A stretch of DNA of 54,408 nucleotides from JBBUAX01 sp964409535. Its GTDB lineage: Bacteria > Patescibacteriota > Minisyncoccia > UBA6257 > 2-01-FULL-56-20. Numbering within the stretch: position 1 is the stretch's first letter; each line of letters opens with the position of its first letter. The translations under genes and the position numbers were made by a program. The notes under the pieces are model-generated. The model saw only the letters and a list, made by a program, of their open reading frames with translations. It was not told where the DNA came from and made no database searches. Where the stretch lies: the NCBI GenBank assembly GCA_964409535.1, contig CAYPDQ010000003.1:1-54408 (forward strand). The letters are read 5' to 3'. Below are positions 1-8,733 of this stretch, one piece after another.

Positions 1-71
1 TGCCCCTGGGCGTCCTGCGGGTGTACCAGTTCGGAGGCGGAGCGCTCAAGGAGGTGGCGCCGCAGCAGTAA
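1..71 (+). CDS. C-terminal end of a protein cut by the window edge
   Basis: Reading from base 3, 22 codons (ending in GGALKEVAPQQ) run to a TAA at 69-71. The frame is open from the window edge and the codons look like coding sequence, but too little is present to name a family. The following 300 bases hold only a possible promoter and a doubtful small ORF. Confidence 0.5.
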   Translation, partial: PLGVLRVYQFGGGALKEVAPQQ

Positions 72-87
72 AAAGGAGATATTAGAC

Positions 88-115
88 TTGACGAGAAGTA
101 TCAGGATACTGTAAT
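88..115 (+). promoter_or_regulatory. possible sigma-70 promoter
   Basis: TTGACG (88-93), a 16-base spacer and TGTAAT (110-115) resemble a -35/-10 pair. It lies between the stop of the upstream gene and the PP-loop gene and could drive the latter or the small ORF at 167. Seen by eye only. Confidence 0.35.
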
Positions 116-166
116 CTACCGGGCGTTACGGGCCAAAGGTCGAGGAGTGTTTTACTTTGTAAGGAA

Positions 167-355
167 ATGGCCAACATTGTCAACGACTCTGTCCGGGAAA
201 AGGAAACGGTTTCCAGCAAGGCGTCGCAGGCGGAAGCTAACCCAGCGGCAACTCTCGCAATAGCGAAAACCTTGGACAAGAAGGTACTAAGTTCTTTGAC
301 CGACGCAAGAATAGAGGATGTTGCTTGCACTTCATCCCTGTGTGCGTCGGAGTAG
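167..355 (+). CDS. doubtful small helical ORF, 62 aa
   Basis: An ATG ORF rich in Ala, Ser, Lys and Glu (starts MANIVNDSVREKE) occupies the gap before the PP-loop gene. A GAGGAG at 142-147 is too far upstream to be a good ribosome site, and no family is recognised. It could be a real small helical protein or part of a leader. Confidence 0.25.
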   Translation: MANIVNDSVREKETVSSKASQAEANPAATLAIAKTLDKKVLSSLTDARIEDVACTSSLCASE

Positions 356-374
356 ATAAAGGCGCAAATCCTGC

Positions 375-1589
375 GTGGAAGCATTTTTGCGTAAGGTCAG
401 GATTAGATTTGCCTCGGAAGAGAGGATCGTTTTTGCATCACAAGACACGACGCTTGAAAGCGTTCTGCTTGCCCATCGTTTACCGGCGAACCTGTTCCAA
501 GGATACCTTATAAATATTGACGCTTCGAGCGATTGGAGAGCTATTCCGGTGCCTTTAACCTTGAATATCCGCGACATATCCCCTGACGGGGATATTCTTT
601 TGCGCTGTATTCGCAATGTAGGCATACATCAGGTCCTGCCACAGCGTACGACAGTAGAGAGGGCAGAAAATCCAGTGACTTTTATTAGGGACGTTAACTT
701 TTCGGGAGGAGAGTGCGTAGAGACAATTCACGAAGTAGACAGCGCAGAAGCGCAGAAAATCGTTTCTAAAGAGGTCAGCGAGTTCATGGCTCTCCATAGT
801 AAGGTCGGCAGAGTTGTGGTTGGTATCTCGGGCGGAGGCGACAGCAATACGCTTGTGAAAAGCCTTTTTGAGTTCTCGGAGCAGGATAGCCGGAGGGAGT
901 ATATCTGCTTTACCCTTGTTGTGGAACCTTTTTGGCCTAAAAGCGCTGCGGGAAGGGCTGCTGCGCTCTGTACGCATTACGGCATCAAGCACATTGTTTT
1001 AGATGAGGCTGGAATGGAAAGGCTTCTGGGAATGAAAGGCAGTATGAGAGGCCTCCTCTTTGAGTTCAGAGATGCTTTTGGTATTAACACCCACAATTTT
1101 TTCGCGACTTATATAATTTCCAAGGTAGCCCGGCAAGTGTGCCGTGCCAACGAAACAGATGAATATTGCTTGGGTTTCAACCGAGAGGACGTTTTGGCGG
1201 AGGTTCTGTTTTCGCTGATGAACGGCCGTGCTCCTCTGGCTTATCCAGTTCGTACTTTTGGGAACTTTAAACTTTTGATGCCGTTGTGGACCGTGCCCAA
1301 AAAAGTATTGGATGCTTGTTATCCGAAGTACAGCGAATCCAATTACCGAGAGAGGGAGCAAGGAGATGAAGCCACAACCCTCCAAAGGAGTTTGATATTC
1401 TACCTCAGCCACGCGGTTGACGACGTGTATGACAACTTGGGAATGTCGTTGATGAGCGGTGTTAGGAAAGTGTTTGAAGGAAAATGGCCGGTCCTTCAAT
1501 CTGTAGAAAGGGCGGACTTATACGTTTCGCCGTACGCGGAGCCGGATAAGTTAGCGACCATGGAAGAATTGATTTCTAAATACTTTTAA
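375..1589 (+). CDS. PP-loop ATP pyrophosphatase (tRNA thiolation/NAD synthase-like fold)
   Basis: A 404-residue protein with GTG start. Around residue 150 it has the PP-loop signature GISGGGDSNTL, which binds ATP and adenylates a substrate in TtcA, TilS, QueC and NAD-synthase relatives. The rest (residues 145-340) looks like an adenine-nucleotide alpha-hydrolase domain. The first roughly 90 residues are beta-rich with a hydrophobic pattern that could be a small beta-grasp (ThiS/Urm1-like) domain; that is my inference from pattern only. No CxxC pairs of the TtcA type are visible, so the substrate is unknown. Its 3' end overlaps by 4 bases the end of the convergent methyltransferase gene. The GTG is chosen because translation of the conserved region begins just after it; a TTG four codons later is possible. 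Confidence 0.8.
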   Translation: MEAFLRKVRIRFASEERIVFASQDTTLESVLLAHRLPANLFQGYLINIDASSDWRAIPVPLTLNIRDISPDGDILLRCIRNVGIHQVLPQRTTVERAENPVTFIRDVNFSGGECVETIHEVDSAEAQKIVSKEVSEFMALHSKVGRVVVGISGGGDSNTLVKSLFEFSEQDSRREYICFTLVVEPFWPKSAAGRAAALCTHYGIKHIVLDEAGMERLLGMKGSMRGLLFEFRDAFGINTHNFFATYIISKVARQVCRANETDEYCLGFNREDVLAEVLFSLMNGRAPLAYPVRTFGNFKLLMPLWTVPKKVLDACYPKYSESNYREREQGDEATTLQRSLIFYLSHAVDDVYDNLGMSLMSGVRKVFEGKWPVLQSVERADLYVSPYAEPDKLATMEELISKYF

Positions 1590-2413
1590 ATCTTTGTGCC
1601 CCGGACACAGATAAGATAGTCAAGGAGCCTCAGGCGCTTTTCTAAAAAACTTACCGCCTCGTAGCTTTTCTTAGACATAACGGACACTGGTAAAGCGAAA
1701 GCATGAGCGCTGCCTGTCTTGACATTCTTAAAACCAGCCCTTTCAGCTATATCGGATAGATGTCTTCTGGAGATGTACCGCTCCGATCCTTTCGGTTTAT
1801 TCTTCATCCTAAGAAGCATTTCTGCGGAGAGCAGGTTTGGTATAACTGCCATCATATTGCCACCGATTTTAAGAACCCTTTGAAATTCTCCGAAGATACC
1901 CAAAATTTCCCGGTCTTGATAGTGTTCTACCACGCCGGAACTGTACACCAGGTCGAATTTACAACCGGAAAACGGCAGAGAGCGGATATCTCCCAGAACG
2001 AAGCGTACCGACTCCGCCGGTACATTCATTTTTCTCCTTAGGTTATCGGAATAAGATAAGGCCTCCTCGGAGAAGTCAAGGAGGGCGACTTTGGCGCCCA
2101 AAGTTGCCAAGTGTAAACTTGCACAACCCGAACCACAGCCCACCTCGAGGATTTCCTTGCCCTGGGGTCTACCGAGCATCGGCAGTATTACGTTTTTCAA
2201 CCTGCGGTCGTAGAGCAAGCGCTGAGACCAGTTTTCAAGCTCAAGAAATTTTCCTGACTCAATTTTCTCTCTCCAAAATTTGTCCCAGGCCTCCTTTTCT
2301 TCACCTTTTTCTTCCCGGAACAGTTGGTCCAGAATGCGGGTGATTAAAGCATCTCTCCTTGTCACGAAGGAGTCCGCCGGGAGAGGGGAGATATCTTGTC
2401 TTTGCCTATCCAT
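1586..2413 (-). CDS. class I SAM-dependent methyltransferase
   Basis: A 275-residue protein. Motif I is LEVGCGSGCASLHLATLG (about residue 90), the acidic position of motif II is VALLDFS, and a later motif is FDLVYSSGVVEHY, as in Methyltransf_11/25 enzymes of the UbiE-like group. The protein should use S-adenosylmethionine; the acceptor cannot be told from sequence. It follows serS on the minus strand and its ATG overlaps the end of serS by 52 bases. An internal GTG at 2365-2363 would remove most of that overlap, so the true start is uncertain. It converges on the PP-loop gene; a shared RNA-modification role is possible but unsupported. Confidence 0.85.
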   Translation of the reverse strand: MDRQRQDISPLPADSFVTRRDALITRILDQLFREEKGEEKEAWDKFWREKIESGKFLELENWSQRLLYDRRLKNVILPMLGRPQGKEILEVGCGSGCASLHLATLGAKVALLDFSEEALSYSDNLRRKMNVPAESVRFVLGDIRSLPFSGCKFDLVYSSGVVEHYQDREILGIFGEFQRVLKIGGNMMAVIPNLLSAEMLLRMKNKPKGSERYISRRHLSDIAERAGFKNVKTGSAHAFALPVSVMSKKSYEAVSFLEKRLRLLDYLICVRGTKI

Positions 2414-3651
2414 CTTTGGAGTGGCGTGGGAATTCTAACGGAGCCATCTTTTTCCTGGAAGTTTTCCAGTATTGCTATGATAGCGCGACTTATTGCTATT
2501 GCTGTACCGTTGAGGGTGTGGACCAACTCCGGCTTTTGACCGGCGGGGCTCTTTGCTCTGATATTTAACCGTCGCGACTGGTAGTCGGTGCAGTTGGAAG
2601 CACTGGTGATTTCCCCCCATTTGGCATCGGCTGGCATCCATGCCTCTATGTCAAACTTGCGGTAAGCCGGTCCTCCGAGGTCGGCCGTGCAGCAGCCCAC
2701 TAGTCGATATGGTATTTCCAGGCCTTGGAATATTTTCTCTTCTATCTTCACGATACGTTCAAGCATCGCGTCTGAGTCGCTTGGAGCGGAGAATATGAAC
2801 ATCTCGACTTTTGTGAACTGGTGCACGCGGTACAGTCCCTTAGAGGCCCTGCCGTAGGTGCCGGCTTCGGTCCTGAAGCAGTGAGAGACACCCGCGACTT
2901 TAAGCGGTAAGGTTTTCCACGGGAGGAGTTCGTCCTTGTGCATGCCTCCGAGCGTGATTTCTGCGGTTGCTATAAGCCCCAACTCTTCATCGGCAACTCG
3001 GTATATCTGCGTTTCTGGTCCCCTGGGGATAAAGCCTACTTTTTCTATTACTTCCAAGCGGGCCAGGTCGGGGGTTGTATGCAAGACGAATCCCTCGTTG
3101 GACAGGATTTCTAAGGCGTATTGTACCAAGGCGAATTCCAGAAGGACGCCATCGTTTTTCAAGAAGTAGAATTTATTGCCGGTGGTTTTGGCGCCGGCTT
3201 CAAAATCTATCACGCCCAGTTCTTTACCTAGAGCGAGATGATCTTTGGGAACAAAGTCAAATTTCTTTACTTCCCCGACCCGTTTCATCTCCACGTTATC
3301 TGCGTCGCTTTCCCCGACAGGGGCGTCTGGGTGCGTAAGGTTGGGGATTTTGAAAAGCTCGGTTCTTAGTGTCCTTTCTGAATCCATCAGTGTTGACTCA
3401 AGCGCGCTCAACTCCTCTTTCATTTTTTGGCCTTGCTTGATAAGCGAGTTTCTTTCTTCTTGCTTATCCGCCGTTTTTACGCCATTCGCAATACGGTTCA
3501 ACTCGGCGCGCATATTCTCCACTTTCCGAAGCAGTACTTTGTTTTCTTGAGAAAGTTTTTCTATCAGGGATACGTCAACGCGAGCATTTCTCAATTCGGA
3601 ATTCCTCCGAATCAGTTCTTTGTTCTCCAGAATAAACTTCAAGTCCAGCAT
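2362..3651 (-). CDS. serS: seryl-tRNA synthetase
   Basis: A 429-residue class II synthetase charging tRNA-Ser. Residues 1-110 form the long antiparallel coiled-coil tRNA-binding arm (MLDLKFILENKELIRRN start is typical). Motif 2 is FRTEAGTYGRASKGLYRVHQ (about residues 265-285). Motif 3 reads NGTAIAISRAIIAILEN, a variant of the common NGSGLAVGR form but with the key Arg kept. Length is normal for the family. It is downstream of recA on the minus strand (29-base gap) and overlaps the methyltransferase gene. The C-terminal tail after the motif 3 region is slightly long and runs into the next gene's start. Confidence 0.97.
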   Translation of the reverse strand: MLDLKFILENKELIRRNSELRNARVDVSLIEKLSQENKVLLRKVENMRAELNRIANGVKTADKQEERNSLIKQGQKMKEELSALESTLMDSERTLRTELFKIPNLTHPDAPVGESDADNVEMKRVGEVKKFDFVPKDHLALGKELGVIDFEAGAKTTGNKFYFLKNDGVLLEFALVQYALEILSNEGFVLHTTPDLARLEVIEKVGFIPRGPETQIYRVADEELGLIATAEITLGGMHKDELLPWKTLPLKVAGVSHCFRTEAGTYGRASKGLYRVHQFTKVEMFIFSAPSDSDAMLERIVKIEEKIFQGLEIPYRLVGCCTADLGGPAYRKFDIEAWMPADAKWGEITSASNCTDYQSRRLNIRAKSPAGQKPELVHTLNGTAIAISRAIIAILENFQEKDGSVRIPTPLQRWIGKDKISPLSRRTPS

Positions 3652-3680
3652 TGGTTTACATCGCAGCGTTGCAGTGATGG

Positions 3681-4706
3681 CTATTCCGCTTCCGTTTTGG
3701 CTTGTTCTTTTACGGCTTTGACGATGGCGGATTTGATCGCGTTCAAAAGTTTTTTGTCTTCTTTGAGCTTGGCGCGGACCGTTTCAAAACCGGTGCCGAG
3801 ACGCTCGCCCTCGAAGGAATAGCTCGCGCCGGATTTACTCACTACTCCGTACTTGATGCCGGTATTCAAAACGTCGCCTTCGTAGGAGATGCCGGAGCCG
3901 AATAGGATATCAAACTCTGCCACCTTGAAAGGCGGGGCTACTTTGTTTTTGACCACTTTGGCCTTGACCCGGCTGCCCATGGTTTCTTCACCTTTCTTTA
4001 CTTGGGCGATTCTCCTTATATCAATCCGGACGGAAGAGAAGAACTTCAGCGCCCGGCCGCCCGGTGTAGTTTCCGGGTTACCGAACATCACCCCGATCTG
4101 CATCCGTATCTGGTTTATGAAAATTATGAGCGTCCCGGTGCGGTCGGCGAGCGCGGTTATTTTCCGGAGCGCTTGGGACATCATCCGCGCCTGCAGGCCG
4201 ATGTACTGCGCGCCCATCTCGCCTTCAATTTCCGCTTTGGGCGTTAAGGCCGCAACCGAGTCCACGACGATCACAGATATCATCCCGGAGCGCACCAAAC
4301 TCTCTAGTATATTCAATGCTTCCTCGCCGTTGTCCGGCTGGGAGATGAGAAGCTCATTTACCTTTACCCCTAACTTCGCGGCGTATTCCGGGTCCAGGGC
4401 GTGTTCCGCATCAATATAAGCGGCTTTTCCGCCCTGTTTCTGCGCCTGGGCGACAACGTTAAGACAAAGGGTCGTCTTTCCGCTTGCCTCCGGGCCGAAG
4501 ATTTCCACGATCCTGCCGCGGGGGAGGCCCCCAACGCCCAGGGCCATATCTAGGGAAAAAGAGCCGGTGGGGATAACCGCCACGTCCACCCTCCGGGCCT
4601 CGCCCAGTTTCATTATCGCTCCCTCCCCGAACTTCTGTTGCAGGGAAGAAAGGAGGTCATCCAATTCCTCTTCTGGCCTCGCCTCGGTTTTTAGTTTTTT
4701 AGTCAT
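3681..4706 (-). CDS. recA: RecA recombinase
   Basis: A 341-residue ATP-dependent strand-exchange protein for homologous recombination and the SOS response. Walker A is FGPEASGKTT (about residue 70), the DAEHALD motif follows, Walker B is VIVVDSVAAL, loop L1 holds EGEMGAQYIGLQARMMSQAL, and loop L2 holds QIRMQIGVMFGNPETTPGG. The C-terminal domain is present with a short Lys/Glu tail. The gene overlaps the upstream RodZ-like gene by 4 bases (ATGA type), so the two are probably translationally coupled. No intein and no SD sequence of note. Confidence 0.98.
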   Translation of the reverse strand: MTKKLKTEARPEEELDDLLSSLQQKFGEGAIMKLGEARRVDVAVIPTGSFSLDMALGVGGLPRGRIVEIFGPEASGKTTLCLNVVAQAQKQGGKAAYIDAEHALDPEYAAKLGVKVNELLISQPDNGEEALNILESLVRSGMISVIVVDSVAALTPKAEIEGEMGAQYIGLQARMMSQALRKITALADRTGTLIIFINQIRMQIGVMFGNPETTPGGRALKFFSSVRIDIRRIAQVKKGEETMGSRVKAKVVKNKVAPPFKVAEFDILFGSGISYEGDVLNTGIKYGVVSKSGASYSFEGERLGTGFETVRAKLKEDKKLLNAIKSAIVKAVKEQAKTEAE

Positions 4707-5359
4707 GGGCTTAATTCTACCCTAACCGGCGGTTCATATACCACTTGGCGGATGACCTTGGTCTCGCCGCCCAGGAATTTTTTAGCGGTTACCTCTATCG
4801 TATTCAGTCCCGGTTGGAGCTGGAGCCGCTTTTGCCACCTGCCGCCCACTCCGACCGCGATTTCTTCCCGGTTCACGAAAACCTTGTCGCCGTCTCCGGA
4901 TGTGCCCCAGACGGTTATCGTCCCGTCCCCGACCGAGCTTACGGCTTCCCCGGGATAGGCCACCGTAAGCTGGGGTTTGCCGAGGATCGGATAGATGCGG
5001 AAGCCAAGATAGCCGAGGATGGCGAGCGCTGCGAGCGCGAGCCAGAGATATTTGGAAGTCGTTTTAAGCGCGAAACGGTTCTGGGGCAGTTTATCCTGCG
5101 ATCCTGCGGCTTTGAGCGATTGTTTGTCTTTGAGTTCTTTCCACCACGGGTCGGGCTCAAAGTCCAGAATACGTCCCAGTTTCACGAGATACCCGCGGAG
5201 ATACGGCGCCGGCGGCAGTTTTTCTTCGTCGCCGTAAACCAAACTTTCCAGGAAGTTCATCGGTATGCCGCTCGCTTCGGAAACGCGTTTCAAAGAAAGC
5301 CCGCGATCGCGAAAGCGGTCCTTAAGGAATTCCGAAAAATTCTGGTGTTCCTGGGTCAT
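4703..5359 (-). CDS. RodZ-like protein: helix-turn-helix, one membrane span, beta-rich outer domain
   Basis: A 218-residue protein. Residues 5-75 form a RodZ-type helix-turn-helix with the motif LSLKRVSEASGIPMNFLESL. A basic linker precedes a single hydrophobic span near residues 105-125 (YLWLALAALAILGYLGF). The C-terminal 90 residues look like an Ig-like/glucodextranase-B type beta domain facing outward (QPGLNTIEVTAKK motif). In RodZ proteins the cytoplasmic HTH contacts MreB; whether that holds here cannot be seen. The gene sits between ftsK and recA on the minus strand, 16 bases after ftsK, suggesting an operon. Confidence 0.8.
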   Translation of the reverse strand: MTQEHQNFSEFLKDRFRDRGLSLKRVSEASGIPMNFLESLVYGDEEKLPPAPYLRGYLVKLGRILDFEPDPWWKELKDKQSLKAAGSQDKLPQNRFALKTTSKYLWLALAALAILGYLGFRIYPILGKPQLTVAYPGEAVSSVGDGTITVWGTSGDGDKVFVNREEIAVGVGGRWQKRLQLQPGLNTIEVTAKKFLGGETKVIRQVVYEPPVRVELSP

Positions 5360-5375
5360 TGTAAAAATTCAAAGG

Positions 5376-7493
5376 TTAGAGTTTATCCTCCAGGTATACT
5401 TCCCGCGGCTTTGCGCCTTCGCCCGGGCCGATCGCGCCGCGTTCTTCCATCAGGTCCAAAAGACGGGCCGCGCGGGCATAGCCGACTTTGAGCCGGCGCT
5501 GGAGAAGGGAAGCCGAGGCCTTTTTCGCCCGGCGCACCGTTTCCACCGCCTCATCATATAGTTCGTCCCCGTCCTCATCAAGGTCGCCGAAAACGTCGTT
5601 TTCCTCGCCTGCCTGCGCAGGCAGGCCGTTCCCGCCTCCGAAACTGACCGCCTCCGCGGCGAGACCTAGGTTGTTCTCCCGGATGAAATCCGCCACCCGG
5701 TGTATCTCTTCTTCCGATATATATGCGCCCTGGATGCGCTTGGGCTTGGAAAGTTCCGAAGAGAGGAAGAGAAGATCGCCGCCGCCCAAGAGCTTCTCTG
5801 CGCCGGCAGCATCCAGTATCGTCCGGGAATCCACTTGGCTCGCGACTTGGAGCGCGATGCGGGAAGTGATGTTCGCTTTGATGAGCCCGGTGATGACCTC
5901 CACCGACGGCCGTTGGGTGGAAAGCACGAGGTGAAGGCCCGTCGCCCGCGCCATCTGCGCCAGGCGCACGATGTAGCCCTCCACTTCCCGGCCGTAGGAG
6001 GCCATAAGGTCGGCGAGTTCATCCACCACGATCAAGATGTACGGCAGAGGATCTCTTTCGTTGTCCGCCGCCTGCCTGCCGGCAGGCAGGCGGCGGTTAT
6101 AACTTCCTATGTCCCGGCTGCCGGCGGCTTGTAGGAGTGCGTAGCGCCGGTCCATTTCCGATAGTGCCCAACGGAAAACCCCGATCGTTTTTTTGGCTTC
6201 AGTTACGACCGGAGAGACGAGATGCGGCAGGTTCTCATACACGGTGAGTTCCACCCGTTTCGGGTCGATGAGGATCATCTTCAAAGTCGCGGGGGAGTTT
6301 TTGTAGAGAAGAGAGACGATGAGGGAGTGGATCATCACCGACTTGCCGCTGCCAGTCGCGCCGGCGATGAGGAGGTGAGGCATTTTCTCAATATTGGCGA
6401 AGATCGGCTCACCGGTCACGTCCCGGCCGAGACAGAAGCCCAAGAGACCCGTGGTTTGGAAGTCGGGATAGCTCATCAAGCTACCCAAGCGCACCACCGC
6501 CGCGGCTTTGTTCGGCACCTCGATTCCCACGAGCGATTTCCCGGGTATCGGGGCCTCTATCCGGATAGGGTGGGCGGCCAAGGCGAGCGCCAGGTCCTGG
6601 TTTAGCGCGGTAATACGCGAGAGTTTCACGCCTTCCGCCGGCTTCAGGGTATAGCGGGTGACCTTGGGGCCGATGTTTATCTCGCCCATCTCCACCGCCA
6701 TTCCGAAGGATTCCAGCGTCCGCTTGATGATGTTGGCGTTCGCCCGCAGGTCGCCGGTCGTCGGTTTTTCGGAAGAGGACTTCAAAAGGTCCAAGGGCGG
6801 CGGGACGTAGTCCTTGAACTTCTGCGCCGGCGCGCGTTTGATCCGGGCGAACGCCGGGAAAATTTTTTTCCCGACGCTTTCGGTCGGGACTCCGACCTCG
6901 CCTTCGGCGAGCGTCGGAGCTTCCGCTTCCGGCTTCTCCTCTGGAATTGCAACCGGTTTAGCTGTTTCTATTTCCTCCTCTTTCCTCTTTCCTCTTTCCT
7001 CTTCTGTTTTTCTTGGCCACGCAAGGCGCAAAGGAGTATTTACGGTCACAAGCACGCCGACTAAAAATATCGCGCCGTTCAGTATCCAGGTGGCGGTTTC
7101 CCCGAAGGGATAGCGCAGGGAGCCAAGGATAAAGCCGAGCCAGCCGCCATTTCCCGGCCAGCCGACGTCTATGAGGCCGAGAACCGAGAGGATGATGAGC
7201 GCCGTCCCGGCTAAGGTTATGCCTACGACCCGGCGCCTGTCGGATACGAAAAATATCACCGCTGCGAGGAAAAAGGTGAGCGGCAAAACGAAATAACCCC
7301 AACCCAAAAGTTTCTCCAAGCCGCTAAAGAGAAGTTCTCCCGCTGGTCCGGCTTTTTGGAAACCGGCGAGGGAAAGGATCGCCGCCGCGACCAAAAGTCC
7401 CACCGCCCAGATGCTTTTTTTGGTGTCCGGGTGGAGGCGTTCGACTTTTTCCGCTTGGAGTTCTTCTTTTCTGCGTTTCCCGTTCCTCGCCAT
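5376..7493 (-). CDS. ftsK: DNA translocase FtsK/SpoIIIE
   Basis: A 705-residue DNA pump for chromosome segregation at the septum. It has about four or five N-terminal membrane spans (residues 25-155), a charged linker, Walker A GATGSGKS (about residue 382), Walker B ILIVVDELADLM (about residue 490), and a C-terminal gamma winged helix (LLQRRLKVGYARAARLLDLM). I prefer the ATG at 7493 over one three codons upstream because a TATAAT at 7508-7503 would put the transcription start between them. Three inserted segments break the family pattern: a Glu/Lys/Arg word repeat in the linker, LPAGRQA just before Walker B and GLPAQAG near the end. All three come from DNA repeats (see findings). Confidence 0.95.
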   Translation of the reverse strand: MARNGKRRKEELQAEKVERLHPDTKKSIWAVGLLVAAAILSLAGFQKAGPAGELLFSGLEKLLGWGYFVLPLTFFLAAVIFFVSDRRRVVGITLAGTALIILSVLGLIDVGWPGNGGWLGFILGSLRYPFGETATWILNGAIFLVGVLVTVNTPLRLAWPRKTEEERGKRKEEEIETAKPVAIPEEKPEAEAPTLAEGEVGVPTESVGKKIFPAFARIKRAPAQKFKDYVPPPLDLLKSSSEKPTTGDLRANANIIKRTLESFGMAVEMGEINIGPKVTRYTLKPAEGVKLSRITALNQDLALALAAHPIRIEAPIPGKSLVGIEVPNKAAAVVRLGSLMSYPDFQTTGLLGFCLGRDVTGEPIFANIEKMPHLLIAGATGSGKSVMIHSLIVSLLYKNSPATLKMILIDPKRVELTVYENLPHLVSPVVTEAKKTIGVFRWALSEMDRRYALLQAAGSRDIGSYNRRLPAGRQAADNERDPLPYILIVVDELADLMASYGREVEGYIVRLAQMARATGLHLVLSTQRPSVEVITGLIKANITSRIALQVASQVDSRTILDAAGAEKLLGGGDLLFLSSELSKPKRIQGAYISEEEIHRVADFIRENNLGLAAEAVSFGGGNGLPAQAGEENDVFGDLDEDGDELYDEAVETVRRAKKASASLLQRRLKVGYARAARLLDLMEERGAIGPGEGAKPREVYLEDKL
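5607..5626. repeat. 20-bp perfect palindrome inside ftsK
   Basis: GCCTGCCTGCGCAGGCAGGC is a perfect palindrome. It is read on the minus strand as LPAQAG within FtsK. A second identical copy lies in pilN at 32826-32845. Confidence 0.9.
6067..6094. repeat. 28-bp palindrome inside ftsK
   Basis: The core CCTGCCTGCCGGCAGGCAGG (6071-6090), extended by GCCG/CGGC on the two sides, is a perfect palindrome. It is read as LPAGRQA just before the Walker B strand of FtsK. A shorter copy lies after the HU gene at 24931-24946. Confidence 0.9.
6974..7005. repeat. CTTTCCT word repeat inside ftsK
   Basis: Three or four copies of a CTCTTTC/CTTTCCT word encode the Glu/Arg/Lys-rich linker stretch of FtsK on the minus strand. 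It is placed in the disordered linker, where length change is tolerated. Confidence 0.7.
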
Positions 7494-7502
7494 TACGCAC
7501 AT

Positions 7503-7510
7503 ATTATATT
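7503..7510. promoter_or_regulatory. divergent -10 elements between ftsK and a HAD gene
   Basis: On the minus strand TATAAT (7508-7503) sits about 10 bases upstream of the ftsK ATG at 7493. On the plus strand the overlapping TATATT (7505-7510) precedes the HAD gene start at 7520-7526. Both would give nearly leaderless messages. No clear -35 hexamers are visible. Confidence 0.5.
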
Positions 7511-7525
7511 AGAATTTTCTTGCTC

Positions 7526-8326
7526 GTGAAACTAACCCGGAATCTTAAAGATAAGAAGCTCATCGTCTTTGACCTGGATGGGACCTTGACCGAAAGCAAG
7601 TCGGTTATGGACCCGGAGATGTCCCGGCTTCTATGTGCGCTTTTAGGCCAAAGACTAGTGGCGGTGATCGGCGGCGGCAAATACGAGCTTTTCCAAAGGC
7701 AGCTTTTGGCCCGTCTGCGTTGCCCAAAAGCGCGCCTCAAACACCTGTATCTTTTTCCCACCACTTCCACCAGTTTCTATCGCTACGGCCGCGGCGGCTG
7801 GGGGAGAGTGTATGCGCATAACCTCACCCTCGCCGAGCGCAAAAAGATAATCCGGACGTTCGAGCGGGTGTTCAAAGAGTTGGACTATGTTCACCCCAAG
7901 AAAACTTATGGGAAAATAGTTGAGGACCGGGGTACGCAAGTGACCTGGTCCGTGTTCGGGCAGGACATCGTCCAGGCCCTGGGGGAAAGGGGCGTGCGCA
8001 TGAAAAAAGAATGGAAGAGTAAATACACTCCGCTCAAAATGAAGATCGCGCGATTGCTCCAAAGATATCTGCCGGACTTGGAGGTTAGAGCCGCGGGTTA
8101 TACGTCGGTTGACGTAACCCGCAAGGGAATCGACAAAGCGTACGGGATAAAGCAGATACGGAAGCATCTCGGCGTGCCGGTGAAAGATATGCTTTTTGTG
8201 GGTGACGCTTTATACCCTGGCGGCAACGACTATGCCGCCCGCCGGACGGGGGTGAAGTGCGTAGAGGTCAAGGGGCCGGAAGAAACGAAAAGGTTGACTG
8301 AATGGCTCATATCTGGTAATTCTTAG
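7526..8326 (+). CDS. HAD superfamily (subclass IIB) hydrolase
   Basis: A 266-residue protein. Motif I is IVFDLDGTLTES near the N-terminus (both catalytic Asp present), a Lys-containing region follows, and motif IV is MLFVGDALYPGGND. The layout with a large C2 cap between motifs II and III fits the Cof/phosphomannomutase-type IIB group. The substrate is probably a sugar phosphate, but this is family-level inference. GTG at 7526 is preferred; a TTG two codons upstream is nearly on the -10 box. It is divergent from ftsK. Confidence 0.85.
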   Translation: MKLTRNLKDKKLIVFDLDGTLTESKSVMDPEMSRLLCALLGQRLVAVIGGGKYELFQRQLLARLRCPKARLKHLYLFPTTSTSFYRYGRGGWGRVYAHNLTLAERKKIIRTFERVFKELDYVHPKKTYGKIVEDRGTQVTWSVFGQDIVQALGERGVRMKKEWKSKYTPLKMKIARLLQRYLPDLEVRAAGYTSVDVTRKGIDKAYGIKQIRKHLGVPVKDMLFVGDALYPGGNDYAARRTGVKCVEVKGPEETKRLTEWLISGNS

Positions 8327-8384
8327 GCAGGCAGCGGTTTAATTTCCAAAATAATAAGGACATCTAGGAAGGGGGGTGAGGCGC

Positions 8385-8708
8385 ATGCTGCCTGTGGATA
8401 TTCGCGTATTGGTGGGTCGCCTGCGCCGCGAGCCCACCAATCCCAAAGCGCTTAAGACAGCCCGGCACGAGATACCCCTCGTTACCTCGCGGTTGAAGAA
8501 GGTCATGTCGGCCTCTTTCGCCGCCACGGTGGACGAGCGGGCGATGTGCTTCCGCACCGTCGAAGGTGAGGCAGTCGCCTGGTTGGAGCTGGAGGAACAT
8601 ACAGTTCCGGCTCTGAACGGCGACCTCGCCGAGTTGAGCGAGGTCCTAGCCACCACGCGCGAGCGGTTCAGCCGCTTCCTACGCGTCAACCGGGGAAACG
8701 ACGATTGA
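8385..8708 (+). CDS. uncharacterised 107-aa helical protein with strong SD
   Basis: I do not recognise a family. The protein (starts MLPVDIRVLVGRLRREP) is charged and mostly helical, with one Cys and no membrane span or signal peptide. An unusually strong AAGGGGGG ribosome site (8369-8376) precedes the ATG, and a strong intrinsic terminator follows 26 bases after the stop. Neighbouring core genes lack such an SD, so this one-gene unit resembles the accessory genes after 41 kb and may be acquired. A GTG nine bases upstream overlaps the SD and is less likely. Confidence 0.7.
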   Translation: MLPVDIRVLVGRLRREPTNPKALKTARHEIPLVTSRLKKVMSASFAATVDERAMCFRTVEGEAVAWLELEEHTVPALNGDLAELSEVLATTRERFSRFLRVNRGNDD

Positions 8709-8733
8709 GTGCCGGGGGCAGGCGCAGAAGCAG

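Noticed and set aside
82..384. Minus-strand ORF of 100 codons
   Set aside because: Opposite a possible plus-strand small ORF, no SD and no family; likely chance.
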